Of a DNA stretch of 64,000 bases, positions 1 to 8,593 are shown piece by piece. Source of the DNA: Salisaeta longa DSM 21114 (GTDB taxonomy: Bacteria > Bacteroidota > Rhodothermia > Rhodothermales > Salinibacteraceae); the NCBI RefSeq assembly GCF_000419585.1, contig NZ_ATTH01000001.1, positions 1,200,005 through 1,264,004 on the forward strand, written 5' to 3'. Made by a program: the position numbers and the translations under genes. The notes under the pieces are model-generated. The model worked only from the letters and a program-made list of their open reading frames with translations. It did no database searches and was not told the DNA's origin. How positions within the stretch are numbered: position 1 is the first letter of the stretch; the number at the start of each line of letters is the position of its first letter.

Positions 1-498
1 GTGTACGACATCCTCGCCTCGGTGCTTTCCAACGGACGCACAAGCCGCTTGTACAAGCAACTCGTAGAAACCGGGAAAGCCCTGAACGCTCAGGCTATCT
101 CCAGCTTCCCCGGCGATAAGTATCCGTCGCTGTTTGCGCTCTTTGCAGTGCCCAACCGCGGCGTATCACCCGATAGCGTAGAGCAGATGGTGTACGACGT
201 GCTGGAGCGCATCAAGACGGAAGGCATTACGCAGGAAGAGCTTGAACGCGCCAAGACAAAGGCGCGCGCCAACCTGATCCAGGGCCTCGACTCCAACAGC
301 GGCCTCGCCCGTGCCTTCTCGCGCATGGAAGCCCTCACCGGCGACTGGCGCAACGTCTTCCGCCGGCTCGACGCCCTGCAAGCCGTTACCGCAGCGGATG
401 TACAGCGCGTCGCGCAGGATACCTTTGTGCGCAGCAACCGCACGGTGGGCATGATTAAATCGGCCGATGACGCCGCGCCCACGGCGAGCGCCCAGTAA
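1..498 (+). CDS. M16 family zinc peptidase, C-terminal end (partial)
   Basis: This is the last 165 codons of an M16 (insulinase/pitrilysin-like) peptidase whose beginning lies before the window, so the GTG at position 1 is not its start. The run around residues 8-25 (LSNGRTSRLYKQL) is the usual start of the second M16 half-domain, and the tail has the VTAADVQRVA helix that closes that domain. The HxxEH zinc site would be upstream and cannot be checked. The next gene, 53 bases on, is a second M16 protein lacking the zinc motif, so the two probably form the active/inactive heterodimer known in this family, acting in the periplasm. Family confident; substrate unknown. Confidence 0.88.
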   Translation: MYDILASVLSNGRTSRLYKQLVETGKALNAQAISSFPGDKYPSLFALFAVPNRGVSPDSVEQMVYDVLERIKTEGITQEELERAKTKARANLIQGLDSNSGLARAFSRMEALTGDWRNVFRRLDALQAVTAADVQRVAQDTFVRSNRTVGMIKSADDAAPTASAQ

Positions 499-551
499 GC
501 CGCCGCGCCATGCACCCCGCGCAACTCTTTCCATCTGACTTTTTGGATCCT

Positions 552-2714
552 ATGAAACGCTTCGTTCTTGTTTGTCTTGCGCTGTTGCTGCCTGCCGTGG
601 CAACGGCCCAAGATCAACCCATTGAAACGGTTGACTACGATGTTCGCGACCTTGAATTTCCAGCGCTCCGCGACTTTCAAGCGCCCGAGCCTACCCGTGT
701 AACGCTCGATAACGGCCTCACGGTGCTGCTGCTCGAAGATCACGAGTTGCCCACGATTAGTGCCGCCGCGCGCATTGCCACCGGGAGCGTGTACGCGCCG
801 GCCGACCATGCCGGGCTCGCCTCCATCACGGGCACCGTGCTGCGTACCGGCGGCACGCAAACGATCTCGCCCGATTCCCTGAACCTGTTGCTTGAAAATG
901 TGGGCGCCGCGGTAGAGACGGGCATCGGTCAAACCTCCGGATCTGCATTCATGTCGACCCTCAGCGAGCATATAGACACTGTGCTGCCGCTGTTTGCCAG
1001 CGTGCTCATCGATCCGGCCTTTGCGGAGGAGAAGGTATCACTGGCCAAGAGACAGCAAAAGTCGGCGATCTCGCGCCGCAACGACAACGCGCAGCAGCTG
1101 GCTTTCCGCGTGTTCGATAAGATTGTGTACGGCGAAGACAGTCCGTACGCCCGCACGCCGGAGTACTACACCATCGACCGCATCAGCCGCGCGGATGTCA
1201 TCGATTTCTACAACACGTACTTCCACCCCAATAACGTCATTTTGAGCGTGTGGGGCGACTTTGAAACCGAAGCGATGGTGGCCAAGCTACGTGAGCACTT
1301 TGGCGATTGGCCCACAAAGGCAGGCTTCGAGCAGCCCACCCCACCGACGCCCACGGCCAACCGCAAGGCCTCGGTGAGTGTCGTGCCGCGATCTGATGTC
1401 AACCAAAGCACGGTGCTCATTGGGCACGTAGGGGAACTGCAGCGCGACGACGCCGACTACCCCGCCACCATCATCATGAATGAGGTGCTGAGCGGCGGCT
1501 TCTCGGGACGGCTGTTCCAGAATGTGCGGAAGGACAAAGGACTGGCCTATTCCGTCTTTGGCGCCTACACTGCCGGGTACAACCGGCCCGGGCGCTTTTA
1601 CGCGGGCGTGTTTACCAAAAGCGGAACGACCGTGCAGGCCGCCAATGCCGTCTTGGAGGAGGTGAAGGGCATGCGCACAGACAAGCCCACGCCCGAGGAG
1701 ATTAGCTTGGCGAAAGACAGCTACCTCAACTCGTTCGTGTTCAACTTCGACACCGAGCGCGAGGTGCTGTCCCGTCTCATGACGTATGCATACTATGACT
1801 ACCCGGCCGACTTCCTCCAGCAGACCAAGAACAAGCTGGATGCGGTAACGGCCGACGACGTGCAACGCGTGGCGCAGAAGTACCTGTACCCGGGGCAGAG
1901 CCACATCCTTGTGGTGGGCAATACGGCCGACTTCTCGCAAGACCTGTCGACGCTCGCTCCCGATGGAGCGGTGGACACCGTAGACGTGTCGATCCCCACC
2001 GAGCCGCCTACTGCGAAGGCCGACGCCCCCGCCTCAGCGGCCGCGATGAAAGCGGGCATGACGCAGCTCCAGGCGGCCCAGAAGGCCCTGGGCGGCACCG
2101 CCTATGCTAACCTGCAGGCGATGCGCATCAAGCAGACGCAGGCCGTGCAGAGCCCTGCAGGCGAGCAGAAAATTGAGGTGTCGCTGCTGCTGAACATGGC
2201 CGATGGCACCCTGCGCGCCGAGCGTGTCTTGCCCAACGGCATGACCGTAGTGGCCGTCGACAACGGACAAACCATGAAGGCCAAGGCACCCGGCCGCGGC
2301 GTGATCGAGATGCCCGCGTCGATGCGCGAACAAAGGCGCAAGCAGGTATGGTACAGCATTCCGTACCTCATGGCCAACCTCGACGCGCAAGGCCTGAAGG
2401 CTGAGGCGCTCGGGGAGCAAACCGTTGAGGGCACCACGTACCGCGCTGTGAAGGTCACGCCCCCCAAGGCCGACCCCATGACGCTGTACCTCGACCCGGA
2501 CACCAACCGGCCCATGCGTATCACCTACACGGGCATGACCCGACAAGGCCCCATGGAGACGACCACAGTCATTGACAGCTACAAGCAGTTCGGGGATGTG
2601 ATGGTCCCCGCCAAGCTGGTCACTTTCCGCGACGGCTCGAAGGCCGCCACGACCGAAACCACCGCGTTTGTGGTGAACCCCGACATTGCGGAGGGCACCT
2701 TCACGCTAGAGTGA
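552..2714 (+). CDS. M16-like protein without zinc motif, with C-terminal LolA-like domain
   Basis: 720 residues, starting at the ATG that gives a clean signal peptide (MKRFVLVCLALLLPAVATAQ); an in-frame ATG 42 bases earlier would spoil it. Residues about 35-470 are two M16 half-domains. Where active members have HxxEH there is GLASITGTVLRTGG, so zinc catalysis is not expected. The R...Y substrate-binding stretch (FQNVRKDKGLAYSVFGAY) is kept. This is the pattern of the non-catalytic partner, and the preceding gene would be the catalytic one. After about residue 500 comes a beta-rich region of some 220 residues (MTLYLDPDTNRPMRITY) resembling outer-membrane lipoprotein-sorting (LolA-like) folds. 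That extension is inferred from pattern only. A strong terminator follows. Confidence 0.87.
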   Translation: MKRFVLVCLALLLPAVATAQDQPIETVDYDVRDLEFPALRDFQAPEPTRVTLDNGLTVLLLEDHELPTISAAARIATGSVYAPADHAGLASITGTVLRTGGTQTISPDSLNLLLENVGAAVETGIGQTSGSAFMSTLSEHIDTVLPLFASVLIDPAFAEEKVSLAKRQQKSAISRRNDNAQQLAFRVFDKIVYGEDSPYARTPEYYTIDRISRADVIDFYNTYFHPNNVILSVWGDFETEAMVAKLREHFGDWPTKAGFEQPTPPTPTANRKASVSVVPRSDVNQSTVLIGHVGELQRDDADYPATIIMNEVLSGGFSGRLFQNVRKDKGLAYSVFGAYTAGYNRPGRFYAGVFTKSGTTVQAANAVLEEVKGMRTDKPTPEEISLAKDSYLNSFVFNFDTEREVLSRLMTYAYYDYPADFLQQTKNKLDAVTADDVQRVAQKYLYPGQSHILVVGNTADFSQDLSTLAPDGAVDTVDVSIPTEPPTAKADAPASAAAMKAGMTQLQAAQKALGGTAYANLQAMRIKQTQAVQSPAGEQKIEVSLLLNMADGTLRAERVLPNGMTVVAVDNGQTMKAKAPGRGVIEMPASMREQRRKQVWYSIPYLMANLDAQGLKAEALGEQTVEGTTYRAVKVTPPKADPMTLYLDPDTNRPMRITYTGMTRQGPMETTTVIDSYKQFGDVMVPAKLVTFRDGSKAATTETTAFVVNPDIAEGTFTLE

Positions 2715-2747
2715 CGCTGCTCGCTCTCCTTCTGCGACCATGAAAGC

Positions 2748-2788
2748 AACCGCCTGGCAGCCACCCGCTGCCGGGCGGTTTGTGTTTG
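2748..2788 (+). terminator. Intrinsic terminator after the M16 pair
   Basis: The arms at 2748-2761 and 2767-2780 form a 14-bp stem with one T-G wobble and the loop CACCC, followed by the T-rich tail TGTGTTTGTATTG. It lies 33 bases after the M16 stop codon. Confidence 0.8.
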
Positions 2789-2890
2789 TATTGCCCGTGC
2801 CCCCCACTCGCGCCCTGCGCGGGGAACGTCCGCCCCGTGCCTGCCGTCCGCTCTATCCACCAAAAAGCGCTTTCATCGACTTGGCGTCTT

Positions 2891-3802
2891 ATGCTCCCCG
2901 ACCACGTAACCCTGTGTGACGTTGGCCCGCGCGACGGCTTTCAGTTTGAGGACCGGTTTATTCCCACCGACCGCAAACTCGCCATCATCAACGCCCTTGC
3001 CGACGCCGGCCTGCCGCGCATTCAGGCGGCCTCGTTTGTTCATCCGAAGTGGGTGCCGCAGATGCGTGATGCCGAAGCGGTATGCGCCGGGCTGCCGGAC
3101 CGCGACGACGTCATCTTTAGCGGGCTGGCCCTGAACCAGCGCGGGCTGGAGCGTGCCCATGCGGCCGGACTCTCGCACGTCGACCTGTCGATTGCCACCC
3201 ACGACGCCCACAGCCAGGACAATGCCAACATGAGCGTTGACGAAGCGGTGGCCCAGGCCGATGCCATGCTCGATTATGCCGCGGCCCACGGCCTATCGGC
3301 CCAGATGGGCTTTCAGACCGTGTTTGGCTATCAGGAGCCGGGCGATACGCCGCTGGAGCAGATCACCGAGCTGGCCGCTCATTTCGCGCAACGTCCCCTC
3401 GACTCCCTCTCGCTCGCCGATTCGACCGGCATGGCCAATCCCCGGATGATTCAGCAACGGGTGGAGGCGGTGCAGCAGGTTATCGGCGACGTGCCGCTGG
3501 TGCTGCATCTTCACGACACGCGCGGGCTGGGGCTGGCCAACGTGTATGCTGCCCTGGAGGTGGGCGTCTCCTGGTTCGATACGTCGCTGGCCGGTATGGG
3601 CGGCTGCCCCTTCATTGAGGGCGCGACCGGCAATATCGCAACCGAAGACACGGCCTATCTGCTGGAACAACTGGACATCACCACGGGCGTCGACTACCGT
3701 GCGGTGGCCCGCGCCTCAACCCAGATCGAGGCGTTTTTGGACAAGACGTTTCCCGGCACCATGCACCACCTCTTGCAACGCAGCGCGGCTACGCCTGCGT
3801 AA
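2891..3802 (+). CDS. Hydroxymethylglutaryl-CoA lyase
   Basis: 303 residues, a normal length for this TIM-barrel enzyme, which cleaves HMG-CoA to acetyl-CoA and acetoacetate (leucine degradation) using a divalent metal. The N-terminal signature DVGPRDGFQ carries the catalytic Arg14 and metal-binding Asp15. HLHDTRG near residue 204 gives the metal-binding histidines. GMGGCPFIEGATGN near 235-248 contains the family's catalytic cysteine loop. Start: the ATG at 2891 begins right before the conserved barrel; the frame is open further upstream but that part is not protein-like. A related lyase of the DRE-TIM family is possible, but the cysteine loop favours HMG-CoA lyase. No other leucine-catabolism gene is adjacent. 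Confidence 0.88.
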   Translation: MLPDHVTLCDVGPRDGFQFEDRFIPTDRKLAIINALADAGLPRIQAASFVHPKWVPQMRDAEAVCAGLPDRDDVIFSGLALNQRGLERAHAAGLSHVDLSIATHDAHSQDNANMSVDEAVAQADAMLDYAAAHGLSAQMGFQTVFGYQEPGDTPLEQITELAAHFAQRPLDSLSLADSTGMANPRMIQQRVEAVQQVIGDVPLVLHLHDTRGLGLANVYAALEVGVSWFDTSLAGMGGCPFIEGATGNIATEDTAYLLEQLDITTGVDYRAVARASTQIEAFLDKTFPGTMHHLLQRSAATPA

Positions 3803-3821
3803 CCGGCACCGGCTGCATACC

Positions 3822-3914
3822 CTACGCCACCTGTCCCAAAATGGCCATCAGGACAAAAAACCCGACCAGGATGCCTACAGCGATCATAATTTGACGCTTT
3901 ACTCGACGATTCAT
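3822..3914 (-). CDS. Small single-span membrane protein (30 aa)
   Basis: A 30-codon frame, MNRRVKRQIM then a hydrophobic stretch ending AILGQVA. The basic N-terminus followed by about 17 hydrophobic residues is a textbook one-pass membrane peptide with the N-terminus inside. An AAGAGG ribosome-binding site sits 4 bases before the ATG (3919-3924). It lies convergent to the HMG-CoA lyase gene in an otherwise empty gap. Function unknown. Support is the ribosome-binding site plus the peptide pattern only. Confidence 0.5.
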   Translation of the reverse strand: MNRRVKRQIMIAVGILVGFFVLMAILGQVA

Positions 3915-3944
3915 GACGCCTCTTGGGTTTTATCAGGGAGGATG

Positions 3945-3960
3945 GCCCGGAAGGGCTTTT
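3945..3960 (+). terminator. Weak terminator-like hairpin
   Basis: GCCC-GGAA-GGGC followed by TTTT: a 4-bp stem (5 with a wobble) on a GNRA-type loop. It could end transcription from the lyase gene, but the stem is short and it also overlaps the upstream region of the small minus-strand gene. Confidence 0.3.
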
Positions 3961-4305
3961 GTGTGTTTCTATACGTTACGTTAACAAGCGGGTGCCGGTT
4001 CGTCAACCAGTTGCTTGCATCTGCAGGGCAATCGCATCAAGTGGGAGTCCGTCCTGGTGCCGTTCAGGAGTAATTTGTACAATGACAATGATATGCCCCG
4101 GAAGCGGGGGCTGAACTTTGAAACGTACAGGGCGGATTCACGATTGCTCATGCGATTGTATTGCTTACATCTGTACCTTCAATGCTACGATTGATTTTGG
4201 TTTTTGATCAGGCGCTCCATTAGCTTACGCCAGTCCATTCACCTGCGGCCTGGAAATGGTCGCCGGACGGTTGCTTGCTGCCTGGTATTTGCTGTTGGTC
4301 TCTTC
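3961..4305. other. Intergenic region upstream of HTCS 1
   Basis: About 345 bases with no convincing gene. It is less GC-rich than its surroundings and must hold the HTCS 1 promoter, but I could not point to a clear -33/-7 pair or to the 21-bp direct repeats seen at the other AraC-linked loci. The HTCS frame stays open back to a TTG at 4204. Confidence 0.4.
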
Positions 4306-7300
4306 ATGTGTCGCCTACGCTTCGTTGCTTTTCTCCTTTGTGCATGTATCGCTTCCTGCCCACCAGTAGCAGCCGCCCAGCAGCGCCTCACCACCGGCCT
4401 TCCATGGATTGAACCGTACGACGCCGACACCTACGCGAGCTGGCGCGGCGACGTTAAGGTCGGCCACCGCCAAAACTGGTCCATAACGCAGGGCCCCAAC
4501 GGCATCCTCTATGTCGGCAACCAAGAAGGACTACTGAGCTTTGATGGGGCGCGCTGGGGTGCGATTCCTGTAGGCGCCTCAGAAGCTACCGGGCACCGGG
4601 GACGACGCGTCGCATCTGTGACGACGACGCCCCCCGAGCATCCCACGCCGGGCCGGGTGCTTGTGGGCAGCGAGGGTACGTTCGGCTGGCTGCGCCCGGA
4701 TTCGCTTGGGCGCATGACGTACGAAGCGCTGTCTGATTCGCAGGCCGTGGCCGATCCGTTTGGGACGGTGTGGAAGACCAGTGCCACGTCGCGGGCAGCC
4801 TATTTCCTTACCACCCAACGCCTCTTTCAGTGGAAAAACGACACGCTGCACGTCTGGCACACCACCGATATCCAGTTTCCGGCGTCTGCCGATACCTCGC
4901 AGCTGGCGCCTCCCGCGGCGCGCGAATTTTTCTTTTCGTTTGTGGTGCGTGACACCCTCTACGTGCAAATGCGCGGCGTGGGCTTACTGTATGCCGACGG
5001 CCATACCCTGCGCCCGCTGCCGGGAGGGCTCTCGCTCGGCGGCCGCGATGGCATCTACGCGTTGCTGCCGTACCGGAATCATCAGCTGCTTATCGGCACG
5101 CGCACCCAGGGGCTGTTCATCTACACGGGCCGCACAATTCGGCCGGTGGACTGGCCCGTGGAGCCGTGGCTGCTGCGCAACCAGTTGTACCATGGCGTGC
5201 GCCTGCCCGACGGTACCTATGCCCTGGGCACGCGGCGCGGCGGCATCCTCCGCATGACGGCACGCGGGGAGCGCCTGTACGTCTTAGATGAGTCAAACGG
5301 GCTGCCGGATCAAAAAGTACACTTCCTGCGGACAGACCGCGAGGGCAACCTGTGGGCCGCTCTCAACCAGGGCATCGCGCGCATCGACGTGGCCTCGCCC
5401 TACACCTATGTAACCAACCATTTGGGCTTCGACACGTCCGTCAATGCCGTTGCGTGGTTCCAGGAGAAACTCATGTTAGGAACCAATGCAGGCGTATACC
5501 GCATGCGCCCCCGGGCGGGCGCCTTCCCGACGTTTGAGCTGCTTCCGTTGCCCACTGTCACGTGTAGTGATATACAACCTACGCCGCAAGGGCTGCTCGT
5601 CGCGCTGCAAACCGGCCTTTACGTGTATACCCCTGAGGAATCGTATCGCGTGCTGTCTACAGCCGATAAAGCAGAACAGGTGGTGCGTACGCTTACGCTC
5701 CCGGCCCCCTCCGCACGGTACGCCTACGTCGGCTTTCGGAATGGCGGTGTGGGGCGGTTGGTCGTGCGCGACGGACGCTGGACGCTCGACCGCATGCTGC
5801 CCGGAACCCACGATGCGTCTGTCACGCACGTGGTCGAAACAGCCGGCGGCACCTTGTGGGCGTCCACCTTTGCCAACGGCGCCCTCCGCATCGAGCACCC
5901 CGAACGCGAAAATCCGCGCGTGACGCGCTGGGGGCTCGATGACGGCTTGCCGGTGCTTATCGATCTGACGCTGCACAGCATCCGCGACACCGTCTATTTC
6001 GCCACGCGCCAGGGCCTCTATCGCTTTGACGCCGCCACGCAACGCTTCCGCCCCGATTCTACGCTGCTTCCGCGCTGGGCCCGTTCGGATCAGTTTGTCA
6101 CGTCGCTGCAGCGGGGTCCGACGGACTGGTTGTGGGGACGCGCGGCCGACATGAACGCGCGCCGTGATGCATCCATCTTGCGCCCCCTCCGCCGTACGGC
6201 GACCGGCTGGCAGCCCGGGCGTCCGGTGGCTGCTACGCGTCCGTCGGTGGTTTACGATCTGGCCATCGGGGCGCGCGGGCTGTGGGTGGCCGTGAACGAA
6301 CCGGGCGCGCTTATTCACGTCAACCGCCGCCGCTTTCGCGCCTTCCCGTGGCCCACCTCCGCACCAGACGCGCTGCCGCCTCCCATCGTGCGCAGCATCA
6401 CTGTAGCGCCCGACGACTCGCTGGTTTATGGCGGCCCGGCGGGACCGGTGCCGCAACTCGCACCCGCCACGCAAAACGTGCGTGTATCGTTCGCGCTGCC
6501 GCTCTTTTCGCACACGGCCCGCGTGGAATACCGCACGCGGCCTGGCCCCACCGCCCGGTGGTCGGAGTGGTCGGCTCGGCCGTCGGTCACCTATGCGCGG
6601 CTGCGTCCGGGCCGCCACGCGATAGCCATTCAGGCACGCACCGCCGCGGGCCGCCGCTCGGCCATTGCCACCCTGCCCATCGTCGTGGAGACGCCCTGGT
6701 ACCGCACGCCGCTTGCGTGGGCCGCCTGGCTTCTGGGGGCTGTGGGCGCCGCGGTTGGCCTGGGCTACGGCGCCGTCCGCTGGCGCACCCGCCGGTTGCA
6801 GCAGCGGCAGGCCGCGCTGGAACGCACCGTGGACGCCCAAACCGAAGCGCTACGCGCCGAGAAGCAACGCACCGCCGATGCCCTTGCCGCCGTGGCCGAG
6901 CAGAAAGACGCCATCGCATCGCTCAACACGACCCAATCGCGCTTCTTCACCAACATCAGCCACGAGTTTCGCACGCCCCTCACCGTAACGCTGGGGCTGC
7001 TCGACACGTGGCGCGCGGCCGACGACCTGCCGGATCAACTCCAGAGCGACCTGCAGCAAATTCTCCACCACAACCGCCGCCTCCTCACGCTCGTCAATCA
7101 GCTGCTCGATATTGCCCGGCTGGAAGCCAACACGCTCGATCTGCGCATGCAGCGCATCGGCCTGCACCCCTTTTTGTCTACGCTGGCGCAGTCGTTTGTG
7201 GGATTGGCCGAGCGGCGCAGCCTCACCTTCCGCCGCACCCTCGTCGATGCCCCGGTGCTGGCGGACCCCGAGCAGTTGGAAACCATCGTGACGAACCTGC

Positions 7301-8532
7301 TCAGCAATGCGTTTAAGCACACCCCGGCCGGTGGCACCGTTACGCTCTCAACCGCTGTGCACGACGGCGCCGTTTGCATAGCCGTAGCCGACACCGGGCC
7401 CGGGATTCCGGCTGCAGCGCAGGAACACATCTTTGAGCGCTTCCACCAGGTTGAGGGGCGCTCGGCCGGTGCAAGCAGCGGCCTGGGCCTCTCGTTGGCC
7501 CGCGCCCTGGCCGAGCGCCACGGGGGTACCCTCACCGTGGAGAGCACACCCGGCGACGGCGCTACGTTTACCCTGGCGCTCCCGGCCGATGCCACCGCAC
7601 TGGTTGGCCGCCCCGATGTGACCTGGCGCCCCGAGGCCGCCGCGCGCACGTCTGCCCCGCTGCGCACCACGCCCCAATCCCTTCCGGCCGCATCACACGA
7701 CGCCACGGCTGCGTCGGCCCCTGATGACGCGGCCGCTGCCGCAGACGACGCGCGCCCGCTCGTTCTGGTCGTCGACGACAACGCCGACATCCGTACCTAT
7801 GTGCGCCGCGTGCTGACGCCGGCCTACCGCGTGATGACCGCACCGGATGGCGCGCGGGCCCTGGCGCATGCCCGTGCCCAGCCGCCCGACTGCATCGTGG
7901 CCGATGTGATGATGCCCACCATGGACGGTACCGAACTGCTCGCCACGCTCCGCGACGACCCGGCCCTCGACTTCATCCCGGTCATTCTCCTCACGGCCCG
8001 CGCTACGCTACCCGACAAGCTAGACGGACTGGCCACCGGCGCCGACGCGTACCTCACCAAGCCTTTTGAACCCAAGGAGCTCCGCGCCCGCATTCAGAAC
8101 CTCATCGACCAGCGCATGCGCCTGCGCAACCGCTTTCAACAAGAGCAACCGGCGCATCTCTTTTCATCCGACGGGCACCCGGGCCCGCCTCCGCAAGCCC
8201 CCAACTTTTTGGATACGGTGCGCGCGGCCATCCGCGACCACATCAGCGACGAATCGTTCGGCGTGCGCGCCCTAGCCGAGGCGGTGGGCGTGAGCCGCTC
8301 GAAGCTGTACCGCGAGCTCAAGGATTACACCGAGCAGTCGCCCAGCGCACTCATCTGGGAGATGCGCCTCGACGCGGCGCGCGCCTTGTTACGCAACGAC
8401 GAGGGCACCATCAGCGAGGTGGCGTACGGCGTGGGCTTTAAGAGCGTCGCCCACTTCACCAACCGATTCCGCGAACGCTTCGGCTATCCGCCGTCGGAGC
8501 TGCAGGCGGCCGCTACAGATGCCGCGTCGTAG
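4306..8532 (+). CDS. Hybrid two-component sensor/regulator (HTCS) 1
   Basis: 1408 residues joining a whole two-component system in one chain. The signal peptide (VAFLLCACIASCPPVAAAQ) leads to a periplasmic beta-propeller of Reg_prop-type repeats (about 30-715), then a Y_Y_Y domain (about 720-795) and a membrane span (about 798-825). The cytoplasmic part has a histidine kinase with the phospho-acceptor in ISHEFRTPL (about 883), ATP-binding boxes NLLSNAFKH, DTGPGIP and GLGLSLA, a receiver domain (VVDDNADIR, phospho-Asp in DVMMPTMDG) and an AraC-type DNA-binding domain (about 1301-1398, SRSKLYRE). HTCS proteins normally sense glycan fragments and switch on polysaccharide-utilization genes, but none is nearby. 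Start: ATG 4306 gives a good signal peptide; a TTG at 4204 is possible. It is convergent with ppdK. Confidence 0.92.
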   Translation: MCRLRFVAFLLCACIASCPPVAAAQQRLTTGLPWIEPYDADTYASWRGDVKVGHRQNWSITQGPNGILYVGNQEGLLSFDGARWGAIPVGASEATGHRGRRVASVTTTPPEHPTPGRVLVGSEGTFGWLRPDSLGRMTYEALSDSQAVADPFGTVWKTSATSRAAYFLTTQRLFQWKNDTLHVWHTTDIQFPASADTSQLAPPAAREFFFSFVVRDTLYVQMRGVGLLYADGHTLRPLPGGLSLGGRDGIYALLPYRNHQLLIGTRTQGLFIYTGRTIRPVDWPVEPWLLRNQLYHGVRLPDGTYALGTRRGGILRMTARGERLYVLDESNGLPDQKVHFLRTDREGNLWAALNQGIARIDVASPYTYVTNHLGFDTSVNAVAWFQEKLMLGTNAGVYRMRPRAGAFPTFELLPLPTVTCSDIQPTPQGLLVALQTGLYVYTPEESYRVLSTADKAEQVVRTLTLPAPSARYAYVGFRNGGVGRLVVRDGRWTLDRMLPGTHDASVTHVVETAGGTLWASTFANGALRIEHPERENPRVTRWGLDDGLPVLIDLTLHSIRDTVYFATRQGLYRFDAATQRFRPDSTLLPRWARSDQFVTSLQRGPTDWLWGRAADMNARRDASILRPLRRTATGWQPGRPVAATRPSVVYDLAIGARGLWVAVNEPGALIHVNRRRFRAFPWPTSAPDALPPPIVRSITVAPDDSLVYGGPAGPVPQLAPATQNVRVSFALPLFSHTARVEYRTRPGPTARWSEWSARPSVTYARLRPGRHAIAIQARTAAGRRSAIATLPIVVETPWYRTPLAWAAWLLGAVGAAVGLGYGAVRWRTRRLQQRQAALERTVDAQTEALRAEKQRTADALAAVAEQKDAIASLNTTQSRFFTNISHEFRTPLTVTLGLLDTWRAADDLPDQLQSDLQQILHHNRRLLTLVNQLLDIARLEANTLDLRMQRIGLHPFLSTLAQSFVGLAERRSLTFRRTLVDAPVLADPEQLETIVTNLLSNAFKHTPAGGTVTLSTAVHDGAVCIAVADTGPGIPAAAQEHIFERFHQVEGRSAGASSGLGLSLARALAERHGGTLTVESTPGDGATFTLALPADATALVGRPDVTWRPEAAARTSAPLRTTPQSLPAASHDATAASAPDDAAAAADDARPLVLVVDDNADIRTYVRRVLTPAYRVMTAPDGARALAHARAQPPDCIVADVMMPTMDGTELLATLRDDPALDFIPVILLTARATLPDKLDGLATGADAYLTKPFEPKELRARIQNLIDQRMRLRNRFQQEQPAHLFSSDGHPGPPPQAPNFLDTVRAAIRDHISDESFGVRALAEAVGVSRSKLYRELKDYTEQSPSALIWEMRLDAARALLRNDEGTISEVAYGVGFKSVAHFTNRFRERFGYPPSELQAAATDAAS

Positions 8533-8593
8533 CGGCCCCGCTGCACTGTCGATTCCGTGAGGTTGAGTAGCCGTCGGCGCGGGGTACTCGGCG

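Noticed and set aside
5476-6840. 454-codon minus-strand frame inside HTCS 1
   Set aside because: It is antisense to the propeller region of a well-supported gene and Arg/Gly-rich.
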